NCBI RefSeq assembly: GCF_000010985.1
Contig: NC_013939.1
Span: 248,001-312,000, forward strand
Direction of reading: 5' to 3'
Length of the DNA stretch: 64,000 nucleotides
From: Deferribacter desulfuricans SSM1
Lineage (GTDB): Bacteria; Chrysiogenota; Deferribacteres; Deferribacterales; Deferribacteraceae
In this document: piece by piece, positions 20,617-30,336 of the stretch
Layout of the letters: each line of letters starts with the position of its first letter
How positions within the stretch are numbered: position 1 is the stretch's first letter
The notes under the pieces: generated by a model
What the model saw: only the letters and a program-made list of their open reading frames with translations
Databases searched by the model: none
Told to the model about the DNA's origin: nothing
Program-made: the position numbers and the translations under genes

Positions 20617-21633
20617 ATGAAATTTATTGATGTAGCAAAAATCCATGTAAAAGCTGGTGATGGTGGAAGAGGTTGTGTTAGCTTTAGACGAGAGAAGTTT
20701 GTTCCACGTGGTGGCCCAGATGGTGGCAACGGTGGTGATGGTGGTGATGTATATTTAGTTGGTGATGAAGGGAAATCTACATTATTAGATGTAACTTTTA
20801 AAGCTATTTATAAAGCAAAACGAGGGGAACACGGTAGAGGTAAAGATCAGCACGGTAAAAAAGGTGATGATGTTTTTATAAAAGTGCCTGTGGGTACAGT
20901 TGTAAAAGATTATGAAAATGGTGAGATAATAGCTGATATTACTGAGCATGGTCAGAAGGTATTGGTTGCCAAAGGTGGAAAAGGTGGACGAGGAAATATG
21001 ATGTTTGTTTCTCCAACGCAAAGGGCACCAAGATATGCAGAAGATGGAGAACCTGGTGAGGAAAAAATACTGTTACTTGAGCTAAAATTGATAGCTGATG
21101 TGGGGATTGTTGGCTATCCAAATGCAGGCAAATCCACTTTTATTTCTGTTGTTTCAGCTGCCAGACCAAAAATAGCTGATTACCCATTTACAACTATAAC
21201 ACCAAACTTGGGTGTGGTAAAAGGTGAATATGGTGAAAGTTTTGTTATAGCAGATATGCCAGGATTAATTGAAGGCGCTCACAAAGGTGTTGGGCTTGGT
21301 ACACAGTTTTTAAGGCATATTGAGCGAACCAGATTGCTATTACATTTCGTTGATTCATCTGATTTTGAAACTCCTATGGATATTAGGTATGAAAAAATAA
21401 GAGAGGAATTAGAAAAGTATTCTGATGAATTGTCAAAGAAAAAAGAGATTATTGTTGCGACAAAAGTTGATGCTGCTAATGAGGAGTTTTTAGATAATTT
21501 TAGAAAATATATTGAACAAATAGGTAAAAAAAATGATTATTACGAAGTATCTGCTTTAACAAAAAATGGTGTTAAAGAGTTGTTAAAAAGGGTAGAAAAA
21601 GAGATTATATCATTAAATGAAAAAGATAAATGA
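20617..21633 (+). CDS. obg: Obg-family GTPase
   Basis: 338 residues. The glycine-rich Obg fold occupies residues 1-158 ([20 protein letters not shown] and GGDGGDVYL), followed by a G domain with GYPNAGKST, a TTITPNLG switch [11 protein letters not shown] and TKVD-type base recognition. It acts in late 50S assembly and stress signalling. The TGS-like C-terminal extension of some Obg proteins is absent. It overlaps the next gene by 17 bases. Confidence 0.97.
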   Translation: MKFIDVAKIHVKAGDGGRGCVSFRREKFVPRGGPDGGNGGDGGDVYLVGDEGKSTLLDVTFKAIYKAKRGEHGRGKDQHGKKGDDVFIKVPVGTVVKDYENGEIIADITEHGQKVLVAKGGKGGRGNMMFVSPTQRAPRYAEDGEPGEEKILLLELKLIADVGIVGYPNAGKSTFISVVSAARPKIADYPFTTITPNLGVVKGEYGESFVIADMPGLIEGAHKGVGLGTQFLRHIERTRLLLHFVDSSDFETPMDIRYEKIREELEKYSDELSKKKEIIVATKVDAANEEFLDNFRKYIEQIGKKNDYYEVSALTKNGVKELLKRVEKEIISLNEKDK

Positions 21634-22069
21634 GGTTTTAAACGAAACTCTCCCAAAAAGCATATCTAAAACATTATCAATAGTTAAGTTGTGGAGAGAA
21701 GTTTGTGGAGATTTCATATCAAAATTAACTATTCCTCTTATAATTAAAGATGGCATTTTATACGTTGCAACATCAGAGCATATTTTAAAAAATGAATTTT
21801 CATTTGTAAAAGATGAAATTATTGAAAGATTAAACAGTTTTGGTTTAGGTATTAAGGATATTAGAATTATACTGCAATTTGTAGAAAAAAAAGATACTGA
21901 AAGTGTGAAATTTAGAGAGATAACTGATAAAGAAAAAATGATAGTTGAGAGATACGCTAATAGAATTCAGGATGAAAATTTAAGAGAGAAGTTTAAAGGA
22001 GCAATGCTGGCCTATTTCAAAAGGTATTCTTTAAAAGATTTTATAAATGGGAATTTAGATGTTGAATAA
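21617..22069 (+). CDS. DUF721/DciA-like protein
   Basis: 150 residues. The first about 90 match DUF721 ([50 protein letters not shown]), the KH-like domain of DciA, which loads the replicative helicase DnaB in bacteria lacking DnaC. The C-terminal part is charged. Translationally coupled to obg by overlap. The helicase-loader role is inferred from the family. Confidence 0.75.
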   Translation: MKKINEVLNETLPKSISKTLSIVKLWREVCGDFISKLTIPLIIKDGILYVATSEHILKNEFSFVKDEIIERLNSFGLGIKDIRIILQFVEKKDTESVKFREITDKEKMIVERYANRIQDENLREKFKGAMLAYFKRYSLKDFINGNLDVE

Positions 22070-22109
22070 ATTATAATTATAATTATTATATATTGAGCGG
22101 AGGCATATA

Positions 22110-22628
22110 ATGGTTTTAAAGATTGTAAAATATCCAAACCCAATTTTAAGAAGAAAGTCAAAAGAAGTTAAAGAAATTGATGGTCGTGTTATAAAACTAA
22201 TAGATGATATGGTTGAAACGATGTATGCTGCTCCTGGCCTTGGTTTAGCTGCACCACAGGTTGGTGTAAATGAGAGAATATTGGTTATTGATCCTTCTGC
22301 AGGTGAGGATAAGTCTAAATTGATAAAAATAATAAATCCTGTCATTGTTGAAGCTGATGGTGAGGTTATTGAGGAAGAAGGGTGCTTGAGCATTCCTGGT
22401 GAGTATGCCAATGTGAGAAGAGCTGCTAAGGTTTTGGTAAAAGGGTTAGATGTTGATGGGAAAGAGGTTGAAATTGAAGCAGAAGATTTGTTGGCAAGGG
22501 CTTTTCAGCATGAAATAGACCATCTCAATGGTGTTTTATTTATAGATAGATTATCTCCAACTAAAAGGGAAACAATTCAAAAGCATATCAAAAAAAGGAT
22601 TGCAGCTGGGGATTATGTCTTAGATTGA
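22110..22628 (+). CDS. def: Peptide deformylase
   Basis: 172 residues with all three motifs: GLGLAAPQVG (about 45), EEGCLSIPG (about 90, metal Cys) and QHEIDHLNG (about 133, metal His pair). It removes the formyl group from nascent proteins. Start preceded by GCGGAGG. Confidence 0.97.
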   Translation: MVLKIVKYPNPILRRKSKEVKEIDGRVIKLIDDMVETMYAAPGLGLAAPQVGVNERILVIDPSAGEDKSKLIKIINPVIVEADGEVIEEEGCLSIPGEYANVRRAAKVLVKGLDVDGKEVEIEAEDLLARAFQHEIDHLNGVLFIDRLSPTKRETIQKHIKKRIAAGDYVLD

Positions 22629-22876
22629 TTAGTAATAAGGTTGATTCAACCAGTAATATAAATGTTGCAAAGTAATTGTAGCATAAGTTACTCAGATTGC
22701 TTCGCTGACGCTTTCAATGGCAGATTTTGGGGTCATTGTGAGGCAACGTAAGTTGCCGAAGCAATCTCAAAATTACATTGGTTTCAAAAAATTATCTTAT
22801 TATACATTATCCTATTATCTAATTATCAATGATTTAGGATGGTAAGCAATAAACAGCTTTTAAACGGATATTTAAA
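22629..22876. other. Intergenic stretch with a dispersed repeat
   Basis: No plausible gene. It holds the inverted-repeat element at 22694-22767 and otherwise AT-rich spacer between def and the convergent receiver gene. Confidence 0.7.
22694..22767. repeat. Dispersed palindromic repeat, copy 1
   Basis: The ends are inverted copies (AGATTGCTTCG and CGAAGCAATCT) enclosing a GTCATTGTGAGGC-like core. A related copy lies at 35598-35667, and a decayed one at 23950-24006. All are intergenic. Confidence 0.8.
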
Positions 22877-23224
22877 TTAATTATCAGGTGTTTTGTTTAT
22901 TAATTCTGTTATTGTTTCTACTAGTTTGTGTTTATCAATTATTTTGTATTGGTTATTATCTGTCTTTAAAGACTCAACATTGCTAGATGAGAATATAAAA
23001 CATTTGGTATCAGGTGATAAATCTTTTATTTTTTTTAGTAATACATACCCTTGTTCGTTTTTAAGGTTTAAATCAACAAATGCATAATCAATTTTTTGGT
23101 TTTTTAAAGTATCTTCTAAATTATTGCTTGAATATAAAGAGTAAAAATTAAATTTAAATTTTTTTGATAAAATATTCAAAATATCATGAAATGATTTCTC
23201 ATCATCAATCAGGAGAATATTCAT
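22877..23224 (-). CDS. Single-domain response regulator
   Basis: 115 residues from the ATG at 23224: a lone receiver with the acidic pair in LLIDDE, the phospho-acceptor Asp in DYAFVDLNLK (about 50), SSSN near 80 and a Lys near residue 98. With no output domain it may act like CheY/Spo0F by protein contact. No kinase gene is adjacent. Divergent from lolA. Confidence 0.85.
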   Translation of the reverse strand: MNILLIDDEKSFHDILNILSKKFKFNFYSLYSSNNLEDTLKNQKIDYAFVDLNLKNEQGYVLLKKIKDLSPDTKCFIFSSSNVESLKTDNNQYKIIDKHKLVETITELINKTPDN

Positions 23225-23235
23225 CAATAAGCCTC

Positions 23236-23263
23236 TTGCAATTTATTGTGTATATAATATAAT
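23236..23263 (+). promoter_or_regulatory. Promoter of lolA
   Basis: TTGCAA, 16 bases, perfect TATAAT, ending 29 bases before the lolA ATG. Confidence 0.6.
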
Positions 23264-23292
23264 CTTTATAATTAAATATTAAAGGGTTGTAA

Positions 23293-23895
23293 ATGAGAAA
23301 AATAAAAATTTTTATAATTTTAATTTTTTTACTAATTCCATGTGTTTTGTTTGCAAATGATGTAGATAATTTGATAAACAAATATTCTAAAATAAAGACC
23401 ATTCAAGCAAATTTTTTACAAAAGACTTTAATTAAAGGGTTTGGTGAGGAATATTACTCTGGAAAAGTGTATTTGATAAAAGGGGAAAGACTCCTTTGGA
23501 ATTATACCTCACCATATTGGCAATATTATCTTTTTCAAAATGGAGTAATGGAATATTATGATAGTAGTTTAAAACAGTTAATGCGCCAAAAAATTAATTT
23601 TGAAAATAATGTTATTTTACAATTAATTATGGATTTGGGATCGTTAAAAAAGAATTTCAATGTTAGTTTGTTAAATGAAGATAGATTAAAACTAATTCCT
23701 AAAAATGAAATAGGTATTAAATATATTTTGTTAGATTTTGATAATACTTTTGTAAAAACAATGAAGAGTGAAGATGACGCGGGAAATTTCACTGAAATAG
23801 TGTTTAAGGATGTTTTGATAAATAAAAATATTGATGAGTCAGTATTTGAGATAGTAGTTCCACTTGATACTGAGGTTTTTGACTATACAAAATAA
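23293..23895 (+). CDS. lolA: Outer-membrane lipoprotein carrier LolA
   Basis: 200 residues. Signal peptide with a long hydrophobic core (IFIILIFLLIPCVLFA). The mature part begins DVDNLINKYSKIKTIQANF and continues with FLQKTLIKGFGEEYYSGKVY, KGERLLWNY and YDSSLKQLM, matching LolA. It ferries lipoproteins across the periplasm to the outer membrane, indicating a Gram-negative envelope. Confidence 0.88.
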   Translation: MRKIKIFIILIFLLIPCVLFANDVDNLINKYSKIKTIQANFLQKTLIKGFGEEYYSGKVYLIKGERLLWNYTSPYWQYYLFQNGVMEYYDSSLKQLMRQKINFENNVILQLIMDLGSLKKNFNVSLLNEDRLKLIPKNEIGIKYILLDFDNTFVKTMKSEDDAGNFTEIVFKDVLINKNIDESVFEIVVPLDTEVFDYTK

Positions 23896-23949
23896 TTCGA
23901 GAATGTTCACTGTAAAACTTGTTCTAGTTTTCATATTGTTTATCTAATG

Positions 23950-24006
23950 CTGCAATGACAACAATTTTGGGGCATTGTGTGGCAACGTAAGTTGACAAGG
24001 TAATCT
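23950..24006. repeat. Dispersed palindromic repeat, decayed copy
   Basis: GCAATGACAACAATTTTGGG and GGCAACGTAAGTTG resemble the core and right arm of the 22694-22767 element, but the left arm is lost and the right arm is mutated. Sits between lolA and selB. Confidence 0.55.
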
Positions 24007-24057
24007 AAAGATTATGATAATTGTCCAGATATTGGTTTGTTGTGTAACATCCTCAAT

Positions 24058-25905
24058 TTAATTATTTTTTAAAAATCTTTTGTTATCTCTTTTTTCGAAA
24101 AGATTTGTTTTGTCTAAATATTCTAATATGGCAATGATTGTTTTTCTGGGGGCTTGAATAATCGATTTTATATTTTTTATATCTACATAACCTTTCTCTT
24201 TTGCTAGAGTAATACTTTTGTCAACTATTGTATTTAAAACTGAAGATGGAATAAAAATATTATCTGAAATCTTTTTAATTTTTTCTCTGTTTTGAAGATA
24301 AAAGATTATTTTTTCAGCTTCATTTTTAGAAATATTAAGTTTCTCTACTAGATTTGCTGGGTTTGTTACAGAAAGATCTTTTTCCATAAGTGACAATGCT
24401 ACTAAAGCTTTTTTTTCAAAAGGGGTTATTTTATTTTTTGAAATTGTATAAACTGTAAATGTGAACTCATTTTCTGAAAGTTTATTTTTTATCCTATTAA
24501 ATAAAAATTCCTTTAAACTATCCGGAAGATTTTTAAAATCGTCAAGATCATTTAGGTTTATACTATCATTATTTTGAATAATATTGATTATATTTTTTAT
24601 TAATTCATCTATTTTAGGTTTAGAACAAATTATATTGGAAAATAGTATATAATCATACTTTTTGATTAAATCTCTTATTTCTTTTTCAGGGATATGAAAA
24701 AGTTGATGTAAATTTTTGAAGATGTAATAACCTTGTTCCTGAGTTAAAATCGCTAGAGCTTCTTTTATTTCATTTTTAACTATATATTGAAGGAGAGATA
24801 ATAAGTTTTGTTTTTTTAATGAGATATCATCACAAAATATGGAGGTTAATCCTGCAATAGTAAGCTGAGGAGAACCACTTCTAATTAGCATTCTTTCTGT
24901 TGGGTATGTCATAATATTTTTATCTGCCATTATTACAGCATATGAGGTATTACCAGGAGTTAATTCTTTTTTATCCAAAAGGATAATTTTTGCGTAAAAA
25001 TAATCTGTGCCGTAAAATATTAAATATTTCTTATTTGATTTAATTTTAAAATTTGAATCTATATTTTTAAAAACGGTTATTTGAGCATAAAACTTGTTTG
25101 TAGAGTAATAGTCCCCTTTATGTAATATAAAACCTCTGTTTAATTCATTTTTTTTGATATCGCTTAAATTAATTGCGGTGCGCATATTTGGCATTGCTTC
25201 TGTAGCTTTTTCATTGTGATTTTGGATAGATTTAACTTTTATTTTTAAATTTTTTGGGAATGTAAATACTTGATCACCCTGTTTTATTATACCAAAATTT
25301 GTTGTCCCTGTAACTATCGTTCCAAAACCTTTTAAACTAAACACTCTATCAATATGCATCAAAAAAGGGAAATCGATCTTATTATCAGTGTAATTTCTGG
25401 CATATTTTATGATAGTTTCTTTTAATTTTGTAATTGAATCTTCGTCTTTAACAGAAGTTTTAATAATCTCAATATTTTTAAAGTTATATTGCTCAATAAA
25501 TATTTTTATTTCATTTAGTCTTTTTTCTAAAATATTTTCATCTATTAGGTCAACTTTATTTAAAGCTACTATTAGGTTTTCTATTTGGAGGTAATCAATA
25601 ATATTGCAATGTTCTATAGTCTGAGCTTTTATACCTTCTTTTGCATCTATTACAAGGACACAAATATTAAAATTTGTTGCACCAGCAATCATATTTTTTA
25701 CTAAAGCTTCATGGCCTGGGACATCGATAAATGAAATAATCAAGTCATCTTTCTTAAAAGAAGCAAATCCTAAATCTATGGTTATCCCTTTAGATTTTTC
25801 TTCTTTTAATCTATCAGGATCTGTCCCTGTTAAAGCTTTTACAATTGAAGATTTACCGTGATCTATATGTCCTGCAGTTCCAACTATTACTGACTTAATG
25901 CCCAT
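24058..25905 (-). CDS. selB: Selenocysteine-specific elongation factor SelB
   Basis: 615 residues. EF-Tu-like GTPase motifs at the N-terminus (GTAGHIDHGKSSIVKAL, the GITIDLGF switch, DVPGHEALVKNM, NKVD) are followed by beta-barrel domains and C-terminal winged helices (about 430-615) that in SelB grip the SECIS hairpin. It brings Sec-tRNA to recoded UGA codons. It overlaps selA by 19 bases. No obvious selenoprotein gene or tRNA-Sec was seen in this window. Confidence 0.95.
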   Translation of the reverse strand: MGIKSVIVGTAGHIDHGKSSIVKALTGTDPDRLKEEKSKGITIDLGFASFKKDDLIISFIDVPGHEALVKNMIAGATNFNICVLVIDAKEGIKAQTIEHCNIIDYLQIENLIVALNKVDLIDENILEKRLNEIKIFIEQYNFKNIEIIKTSVKDEDSITKLKETIIKYARNYTDNKIDFPFLMHIDRVFSLKGFGTIVTGTTNFGIIKQGDQVFTFPKNLKIKVKSIQNHNEKATEAMPNMRTAINLSDIKKNELNRGFILHKGDYYSTNKFYAQITVFKNIDSNFKIKSNKKYLIFYGTDYFYAKIILLDKKELTPGNTSYAVIMADKNIMTYPTERMLIRSGSPQLTIAGLTSIFCDDISLKKQNLLSLLQYIVKNEIKEALAILTQEQGYYIFKNLHQLFHIPEKEIRDLIKKYDYILFSNIICSKPKIDELIKNIINIIQNNDSINLNDLDDFKNLPDSLKEFLFNRIKNKLSENEFTFTVYTISKNKITPFEKKALVALSLMEKDLSVTNPANLVEKLNISKNEAEKIIFYLQNREKIKKISDNIFIPSSVLNTIVDKSITLAKEKGYVDIKNIKSIIQAPRKTIIAILEYLDKTNLFEKRDNKRFLKNN

Positions 25906-27242
25906 TTTATACCGTTAGCCACAATTTTAAGGTCACTATCAAAAATTGTTCTTAGATCCAAAATTATACTATCATTTTGTATCCTACAAATAATTGGAGG
26001 ATCAAAGTCTCTCAATTTTTTTTCTATTGTATTTGGTTTTATTTTATTGTGATTAAGGATAAGACCTATGGAATGTTGTGTTGACATTGGGCAACTACCA
26101 CCACCGGTATATGTTTCAACCTCTTCTATTTTTAAAATTAGGTTACTTATATTTTGTTTTTTTAGTAGTTTTTCTAATTTTTTTGCTTTTTTTAATAAAG
26201 AGGTTTTATCTTGGGCAAATAGAGAAAGGGATTTGATTTCATTGGTATTACCTAAAATATAACACTTGAGAGTTTCTTGGAGGATTGATAATGTCAGCTT
26301 ATCAACTCTGAGCATTCTTAAAAGATGATTTTTTTTCAGTTCATTTATTAGATGTTTTTTCCCTATGATTATTCCTGCCTGAACTGCGCCTAACAGTTTG
26401 TCACCGCTGGCACTTATCAGATCATAGTCGTATTTTGCTAAATCTTGTAATAAAGGCTCATTACAATTTTCTATAGGTAAAAGACTTCCGCTACCTAAAT
26501 CACAATATGATAAAAGATTATACTTTTTAGCTACTTCTGGAATAACTTTGTAATCTACTTCTTCGAAGAAACCAACAATTGAATAATTACTTTTATGCAC
26601 CTTCATGATCATGGACGTATTTTCTGATATATTTGATTCATAATCAGAAACTTTTGTTTTATTAGTAGTGCCAACTTCTTTTAGTATTGCACCACTATTT
26701 TTGATAACCTCAGGGATTCTAAAACTTCCTCCAATTTCTACCAGTTCACTTCTAGAGATTAAGACTTCTTTACCTCTATTAAATGTGTTGTTTATCAAAA
26801 AGACTGCTGCAGCGTTGTTGTTTACAATCAGTGCGTCTTCACATCCAGTCAATATTCTTAAATATTCAACAACATGATGATAACGTTCTCCTCGCTCACC
26901 TTTTTCTAAATTGTATTCTAAATTGGAATAGCCAGATAATATATGAATAATATTTTCTATTAATTTTTCAGAAATTGGAGCTCGCCCAAGATTGGTGTGT
27001 AATACAATACCCGTGGCATTTATAACATATTTCAATGTGCCATTTATCAATTCTGAATATCTGTTTTTAACATTTTCGATAATTGCACTTTCAGATATAT
27101 CTTGTAATTTTCCATTTTTGATATTTGTTCTTATAAATTCTAATTCATTATCAATTAGATAGTTTAATATTCTTTTATTGTAAGATTCATCAAAAAAAGA
27201 TAATAGTTTATCTTTTTTAGGTATTTTTCTGTAAAGATTCAT
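25887..27242 (-). CDS. selA: L-seryl-tRNA(Sec) selenium transferase SelA
   Basis: 451 residues of the PLP-dependent SelA family: INATGIVLHTNLGRAPIS, ALIVNNNAAAVFL, and DLISASGDKLLGAVQAG with the PLP-binding Lys. It converts seryl-tRNA(Sec) to selenocysteyl-tRNA using selenophosphate. Normal length, cotranscribed with selB. Confidence 0.96.
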   Translation of the reverse strand: MNLYRKIPKKDKLLSFFDESYNKRILNYLIDNELEFIRTNIKNGKLQDISESAIIENVKNRYSELINGTLKYVINATGIVLHTNLGRAPISEKLIENIIHILSGYSNLEYNLEKGERGERYHHVVEYLRILTGCEDALIVNNNAAAVFLINNTFNRGKEVLISRSELVEIGGSFRIPEVIKNSGAILKEVGTTNKTKVSDYESNISENTSMIMKVHKSNYSIVGFFEEVDYKVIPEVAKKYNLLSYCDLGSGSLLPIENCNEPLLQDLAKYDYDLISASGDKLLGAVQAGIIIGKKHLINELKKNHLLRMLRVDKLTLSILQETLKCYILGNTNEIKSLSLFAQDKTSLLKKAKKLEKLLKKQNISNLILKIEEVETYTGGGSCPMSTQHSIGLILNHNKIKPNTIEKKLRDFDPPIICRIQNDSIILDLRTIFDSDLKIVANGIKWALSQ

Positions 27243-27254
27243 ATGAAAACTAAT

Positions 27255-28220
27255 TTAATTCATAACAATAATTTTTGTTAAAACTGCGGTATCACCTAAA
27301 CCTACTTCTAAATCTGTTTTTATTAGTTTTACAGTTAGGTAGTCACCACTTTTATAAATAACTTGTGCTTCACCGGCAAGAAGCTTTCTTTTATAACCAT
27401 TTTCATCTATTGTCCTATAAATTGTATAAATATCACCCACTTTTGCATCATTAGACTTATCATAAACAATTGCATTTAATCCTTCTGAAGCATACCTTAC
27501 GCCATCTGTAAAATATATAATTTTGCCTTCTTTATTATTGTCAATATCTTTGAATGTTTTAGAAAGGTCAATTATGTATTCATTACTTTTTTCGCAGTAA
27601 AATCCTCTACTTATAGGTTCAAACGATTTATTTATTATTGCCAAAGCTGTATTATCAGAGTCTATAGATTTAATTGTTGCGTAACCAGTTACTTTCATAA
27701 TATGTGCATTTTTATCTATTCTATCTACTTGTTGGTAAATTGCTATATGATCATTGATGCTATACCCATTATTTAATATCCTTATTAGATTACCATTGGA
27801 TGCATAAAATTTCCCTTCTTCTACAGCAAGGATTTTACATTTTGGCAGATAGGTTTTTATAAATTCAAAACTGTTTAACTTGAGACTTTTTATTGCATAG
27901 TTAATTTTTGTAAATGATTCTGACTGGTTTCTTAAGTTTTCTTTTACCTTAGGTTTCTTTATCACAAACTGACTATCTTTAGTTATTTTGTCGAGATTTT
28001 TGTTTAAAATAGGCAAAATAAGTTTTTGTTTAGGATAAATTAAATCAGGATTATTTATATCAGTATTATATTTCCATAGTAGAGGCCATAAAAAGTAGTC
28101 GTTGTAGTATTTTCCTGAGATATCCCAAAGAGTATCACCTTTTTTGACTGTGTACGTTTCTGCAAAAGAAAAAGTAAAGGATAAAACTAAGATTATTATT
28201 ACGATAATTATCTTATTCAT
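27255..28220 (-). CDS. LysM-domain exported protein
   Basis: 321 residues. Signal peptide (IIIVIIILVLSFTFSFA), then a LysM motif directly after it (YTVKKGDTLWDISGKYYNDY, LWPLLWKYNTDINNPDLIYP), a peptidoglycan-binding fold. The rest, about 250 residues, is beta-rich and resembles the flagellar-assembly/peptidoglycan LysM proteins found beside tol-pal genes. Overlaps cpoB by eight bases. A cell-envelope role is inferred. Confidence 0.82.
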   Translation of the reverse strand: MNKIIIVIIILVLSFTFSFAETYTVKKGDTLWDISGKYYNDYFLWPLLWKYNTDINNPDLIYPKQKLILPILNKNLDKITKDSQFVIKKPKVKENLRNQSESFTKINYAIKSLKLNSFEFIKTYLPKCKILAVEEGKFYASNGNLIRILNNGYSINDHIAIYQQVDRIDKNAHIMKVTGYATIKSIDSDNTALAIINKSFEPISRGFYCEKSNEYIIDLSKTFKDIDNNKEGKIIYFTDGVRYASEGLNAIVYDKSNDAKVGDIYTIYRTIDENGYKRKLLAGEAQVIYKSGDYLTVKLIKTDLEVGLGDTAVLTKIIVMN

Positions 28221-28986
28221 AGCTTACTCCAAGCTCGTCTAATTTTTGTTTTGCTAATGAAGCTGCTCTTGTTGCTGGGTAATTGTCTAATAAATATTTT
28301 AAGTATTTAACTGCATTATCTTGATCGCCGATTTCTATGTAAGCATAAGCCATTTTCAAATAAGCATCTGGGACTTTATTCCCTTGTGGATATTTTTTTA
28401 TTAAATCTTTCATTGTATCAATACATTTTATATAATCTTTTTGGCTGTAGTATATTTCGCCGATCCAATACATTGCGTTATCAGATAAATCATCATTTGG
28501 ATATTTTTTAAGAAACTCGTTGAATTTATTTAAGCTCTCAAAATACTTACCTTTCATATAAAGTTCATAAGCATATGAATAAATTGTGGTTTTATCTGCT
28601 GAGTCATCTTCAATAATTATTATTTCACTGTTGTTATTGGGTTTAACTGTTTGTCCTGTACTAATATTGTTGTTTGGAGTAGTGTTTGTTGGTGCATTTG
28701 GTGTAATTGTTTTTTGCTTGAAAGAGTCGATTTTATATTTTACATCGTTTAATTCGGTTTTTAATTTGGCGATAGCTTCCGAATTTACTTTAATATTTTC
28801 ACTATTAACATTAATTTTTCTATCAAGTTCTTGGACATTTAGCTGAAGTTCTGCAATAGATTTTTGCAAGTCGATTATATCAGAGTTTAAATTTGAAATT
28901 GATTGTTTTATTACCTCATTGTTTTGTGCACAGGATATTGTAAAGGTTAGTAATAAAACTGGTATAAAAGTCTTTTTTATATTCAT
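28213..28986 (-). CDS. CpoB/YbgF-like lipoprotein with coiled coil and TPRs
   Basis: 257 residues. Lipobox ending in FTISC (Cys 19), a coiled coil about 25-95 with repeating Ile/Leu (SIAELQLNVQELDRKINVNS), an Asn/Thr/Pro-rich linker, then three TPR units from about 130 (YAYELYMKGKYFESLNKFNE and repeats). This matches CpoB, which coordinates peptidoglycan synthesis with Tol-Pal constriction. Unlike E. coli CpoB it seems lipid-anchored. The tol genes are not in the window. Confidence 0.82.
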   Translation of the reverse strand: MNIKKTFIPVLLLTFTISCAQNNEVIKQSISNLNSDIIDLQKSIAELQLNVQELDRKINVNSENIKVNSEAIAKLKTELNDVKYKIDSFKQKTITPNAPTNTTPNNNISTGQTVKPNNNSEIIIIEDDSADKTTIYSYAYELYMKGKYFESLNKFNEFLKKYPNDDLSDNAMYWIGEIYYSQKDYIKCIDTMKDLIKKYPQGNKVPDAYLKMAYAYIEIGDQDNAVKYLKYLLDNYPATRAASLAKQKLDELGVSYE

Positions 28987-29882
28987 TTTGCCCCCTCTAT
29001 TAAAAATTTATCTATGGTATCTATTAAAATGTTTAGATCAGGTTTTCCAATGAAACAGTTTGCACCAATGCTTAAAACCTTTCTTTCATTTTCTTCACTG
29101 GCAAGGGATGAAAATACTATAATAGGCAAATCTTCAATCTTTAATTTTTCTCTAATAGTGCGAATAATAAAGCTGCCGTCTGCTTCTGGCATTTCTAAGT
29201 CTGTAACAATAATATCTGGCAAAGATTGTGTAACTGCTTCTAAAAGTTTCTTTCCGTTTTCAAAATCTTGGACGTTGTAACCTGCTTGGCTTAAAGTGTT
29301 TTTTAAAAGTTTCCTTATTACTAATGAATCTTCCGCTAAAAATATCTTTTTGTTTTTTCTTTTTTCAGTTTTAGAATAATCTATTGAAACATCATTAAAT
29401 TGAGTTGTTGGATTGATTTCTGAAGCAATCTTTTCAAAATCGAGTAATTGAATTAATCTATCCTCAACTTTTATCACACCAAGCACAGAATCTGCTAATC
29501 TGAAATCTGCTATCGTGGAATAATCTTTTATATCAGCCCATTTTACTCTATGTATTCTGTTTATATCATCTACGACAAAACCATTAAATTGATGATTAAA
29601 GTAAGTAATTATAACTTTAGCTTTCTTAGGGTCAAAATCTGTTTTTAGATTTAAGCAGTGAGCCAGATTTATTATGGGTATAACTTTATTTCTTATATTT
29701 GCAGAGCCAACAACAGCTGGATGAGCATTTGGTATACGAACCACTTCTGGATATCTTATGATTTCTCTAACTTTGGCAATATTTATACCGAAGTGATATT
29801 TTTTATCAGCATCAATTATAAACTCAACTACTTCAAACTCATTTGTACCAACTTCGAGTAAAATATCATGATCCAAAGCCAA
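28983..29882 (-). CDS. cheV: CheV-type chemotaxis protein (CheW + receiver)
   Basis: 299 residues from a TTG at 29882, chosen because GAGGTG lies just upstream; the ATG at 29918 would add a hydrophobic, non-homologous tail. CheW-like domain at 1-135 (EVVEFIIDADKKYHFGINIA, VVGSANIRNKVIPIINL), receiver at about 165-285 with IIVTDLEMPEADG (phospho-Asp). CheV couples chemoreceptors to CheA and dampens signalling when phosphorylated. The next gene (cpoB) overlaps by four bases. Confidence 0.88.
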   Translation of the reverse strand: MALDHDILLEVGTNEFEVVEFIIDADKKYHFGINIAKVREIIRYPEVVRIPNAHPAVVGSANIRNKVIPIINLAHCLNLKTDFDPKKAKVIITYFNHQFNGFVVDDINRIHRVKWADIKDYSTIADFRLADSVLGVIKVEDRLIQLLDFEKIASEINPTTQFNDVSIDYSKTEKRKNKKIFLAEDSLVIRKLLKNTLSQAGYNVQDFENGKKLLEAVTQSLPDIIVTDLEMPEADGSFIIRTIREKLKIEDLPIIVFSSLASEENERKVLSIGANCFIGKPDLNILIDTIDKFLIEGAK

Positions 29883-29947
29883 ATTACACCTCACTATAAT
29901 TATTATTAATAATAACATAATAAAATATCATATTCAAGTTTAATAAC

Positions 29948-29976
29948 TTGACAAAGTTTGAAAAGTTCACTATATA
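29948..29976 (+). promoter_or_regulatory. Promoter of tRNA-Leu
   Basis: A perfect TTGACA, 17 bases, TATATA, with the expected start about six bases before the tRNA. Confidence 0.75.
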
Positions 29977-29988
29977 ACGCTGAACTAA

Positions 29989-30073
29989 GCCGGAGTGGTG
30001 GAACTGGTAGACGCGCTGGACTCAAAATCCAGTGGGAGCTAATCCCGTGGGGGTTCGAGTCCCCCCTCCGGCA
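29989..30073 (+). tRNA. tRNA-Leu (anticodon CAA)
   Basis: Acceptor stem GCCGGAG pairs with CTCCGGC. The anticodon stem-loop CTGGA-CTCAAAA-TCCAG gives CAA. A long variable arm follows (class II), then the T-stem GGGGG/CCCCC with TTCGAGT; discriminator A and no encoded CCA. 85 bases. The adjoining integrase indicates that its 3' end is the attachment site of the island; the gene stays intact. Confidence 0.95.
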
Positions 30074-30190
30074 TTTATATTAAGTCTGTCAAAATTTCAT
30101 ATAATACGAAAAATCCTAAAAACAAGCGGTTTTCAGACAGTTGATTGTCCAGGTTTGTCTAGTGAAATCCAGCTAAAATCTGGAAAAAAA

Positions 30191-30237
30191 TGGGTAATAA
30201 ATTGGGTAACGTTTCTAAATTACCCAAACGCTACCCA
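30191..30237. promoter_or_regulatory. Four TGGGTAA-like heptamers, two direct and two inverted
   Basis: TGGGTAA at 30191 and 30203, then TTACCCA at 30220 and CTACCCA at 30231. Lying between attL and int, they look like arm-type sites for the integrase or AlpA sites. The inner and outer pairs can also form a hairpin. Confidence 0.5.
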
Positions 30238-30297
30238 AAAAATTACAGAACTATTTAATACCATATACCAAACAAAGCTAAAAATCATATTGACCAA

Positions 30298-30336
30298 CTC
30301 CTTTCATCTAATTGCGACAAAAAAAGATGAAAGGAG
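30298..30336 (+). promoter_or_regulatory. Stem-loop that buries the integrase ribosome-binding site
   Basis: CTCCTTTCATCT (30298-30309) is perfectly complementary to AGATGAAAGGAG (30325-30336), giving a 12-bp stem with a 15-base loop. The right arm contains most of the int Shine-Dalgarno GGAGG (30333-30337), seven bases before the ATG. Confidence 0.7.

Noticed and set aside
20939-21121. Minus-strand frames within obg and similar antisense frames elsewhere
   Set aside because: They mirror strongly conserved genes in another frame and lack their own start signals.
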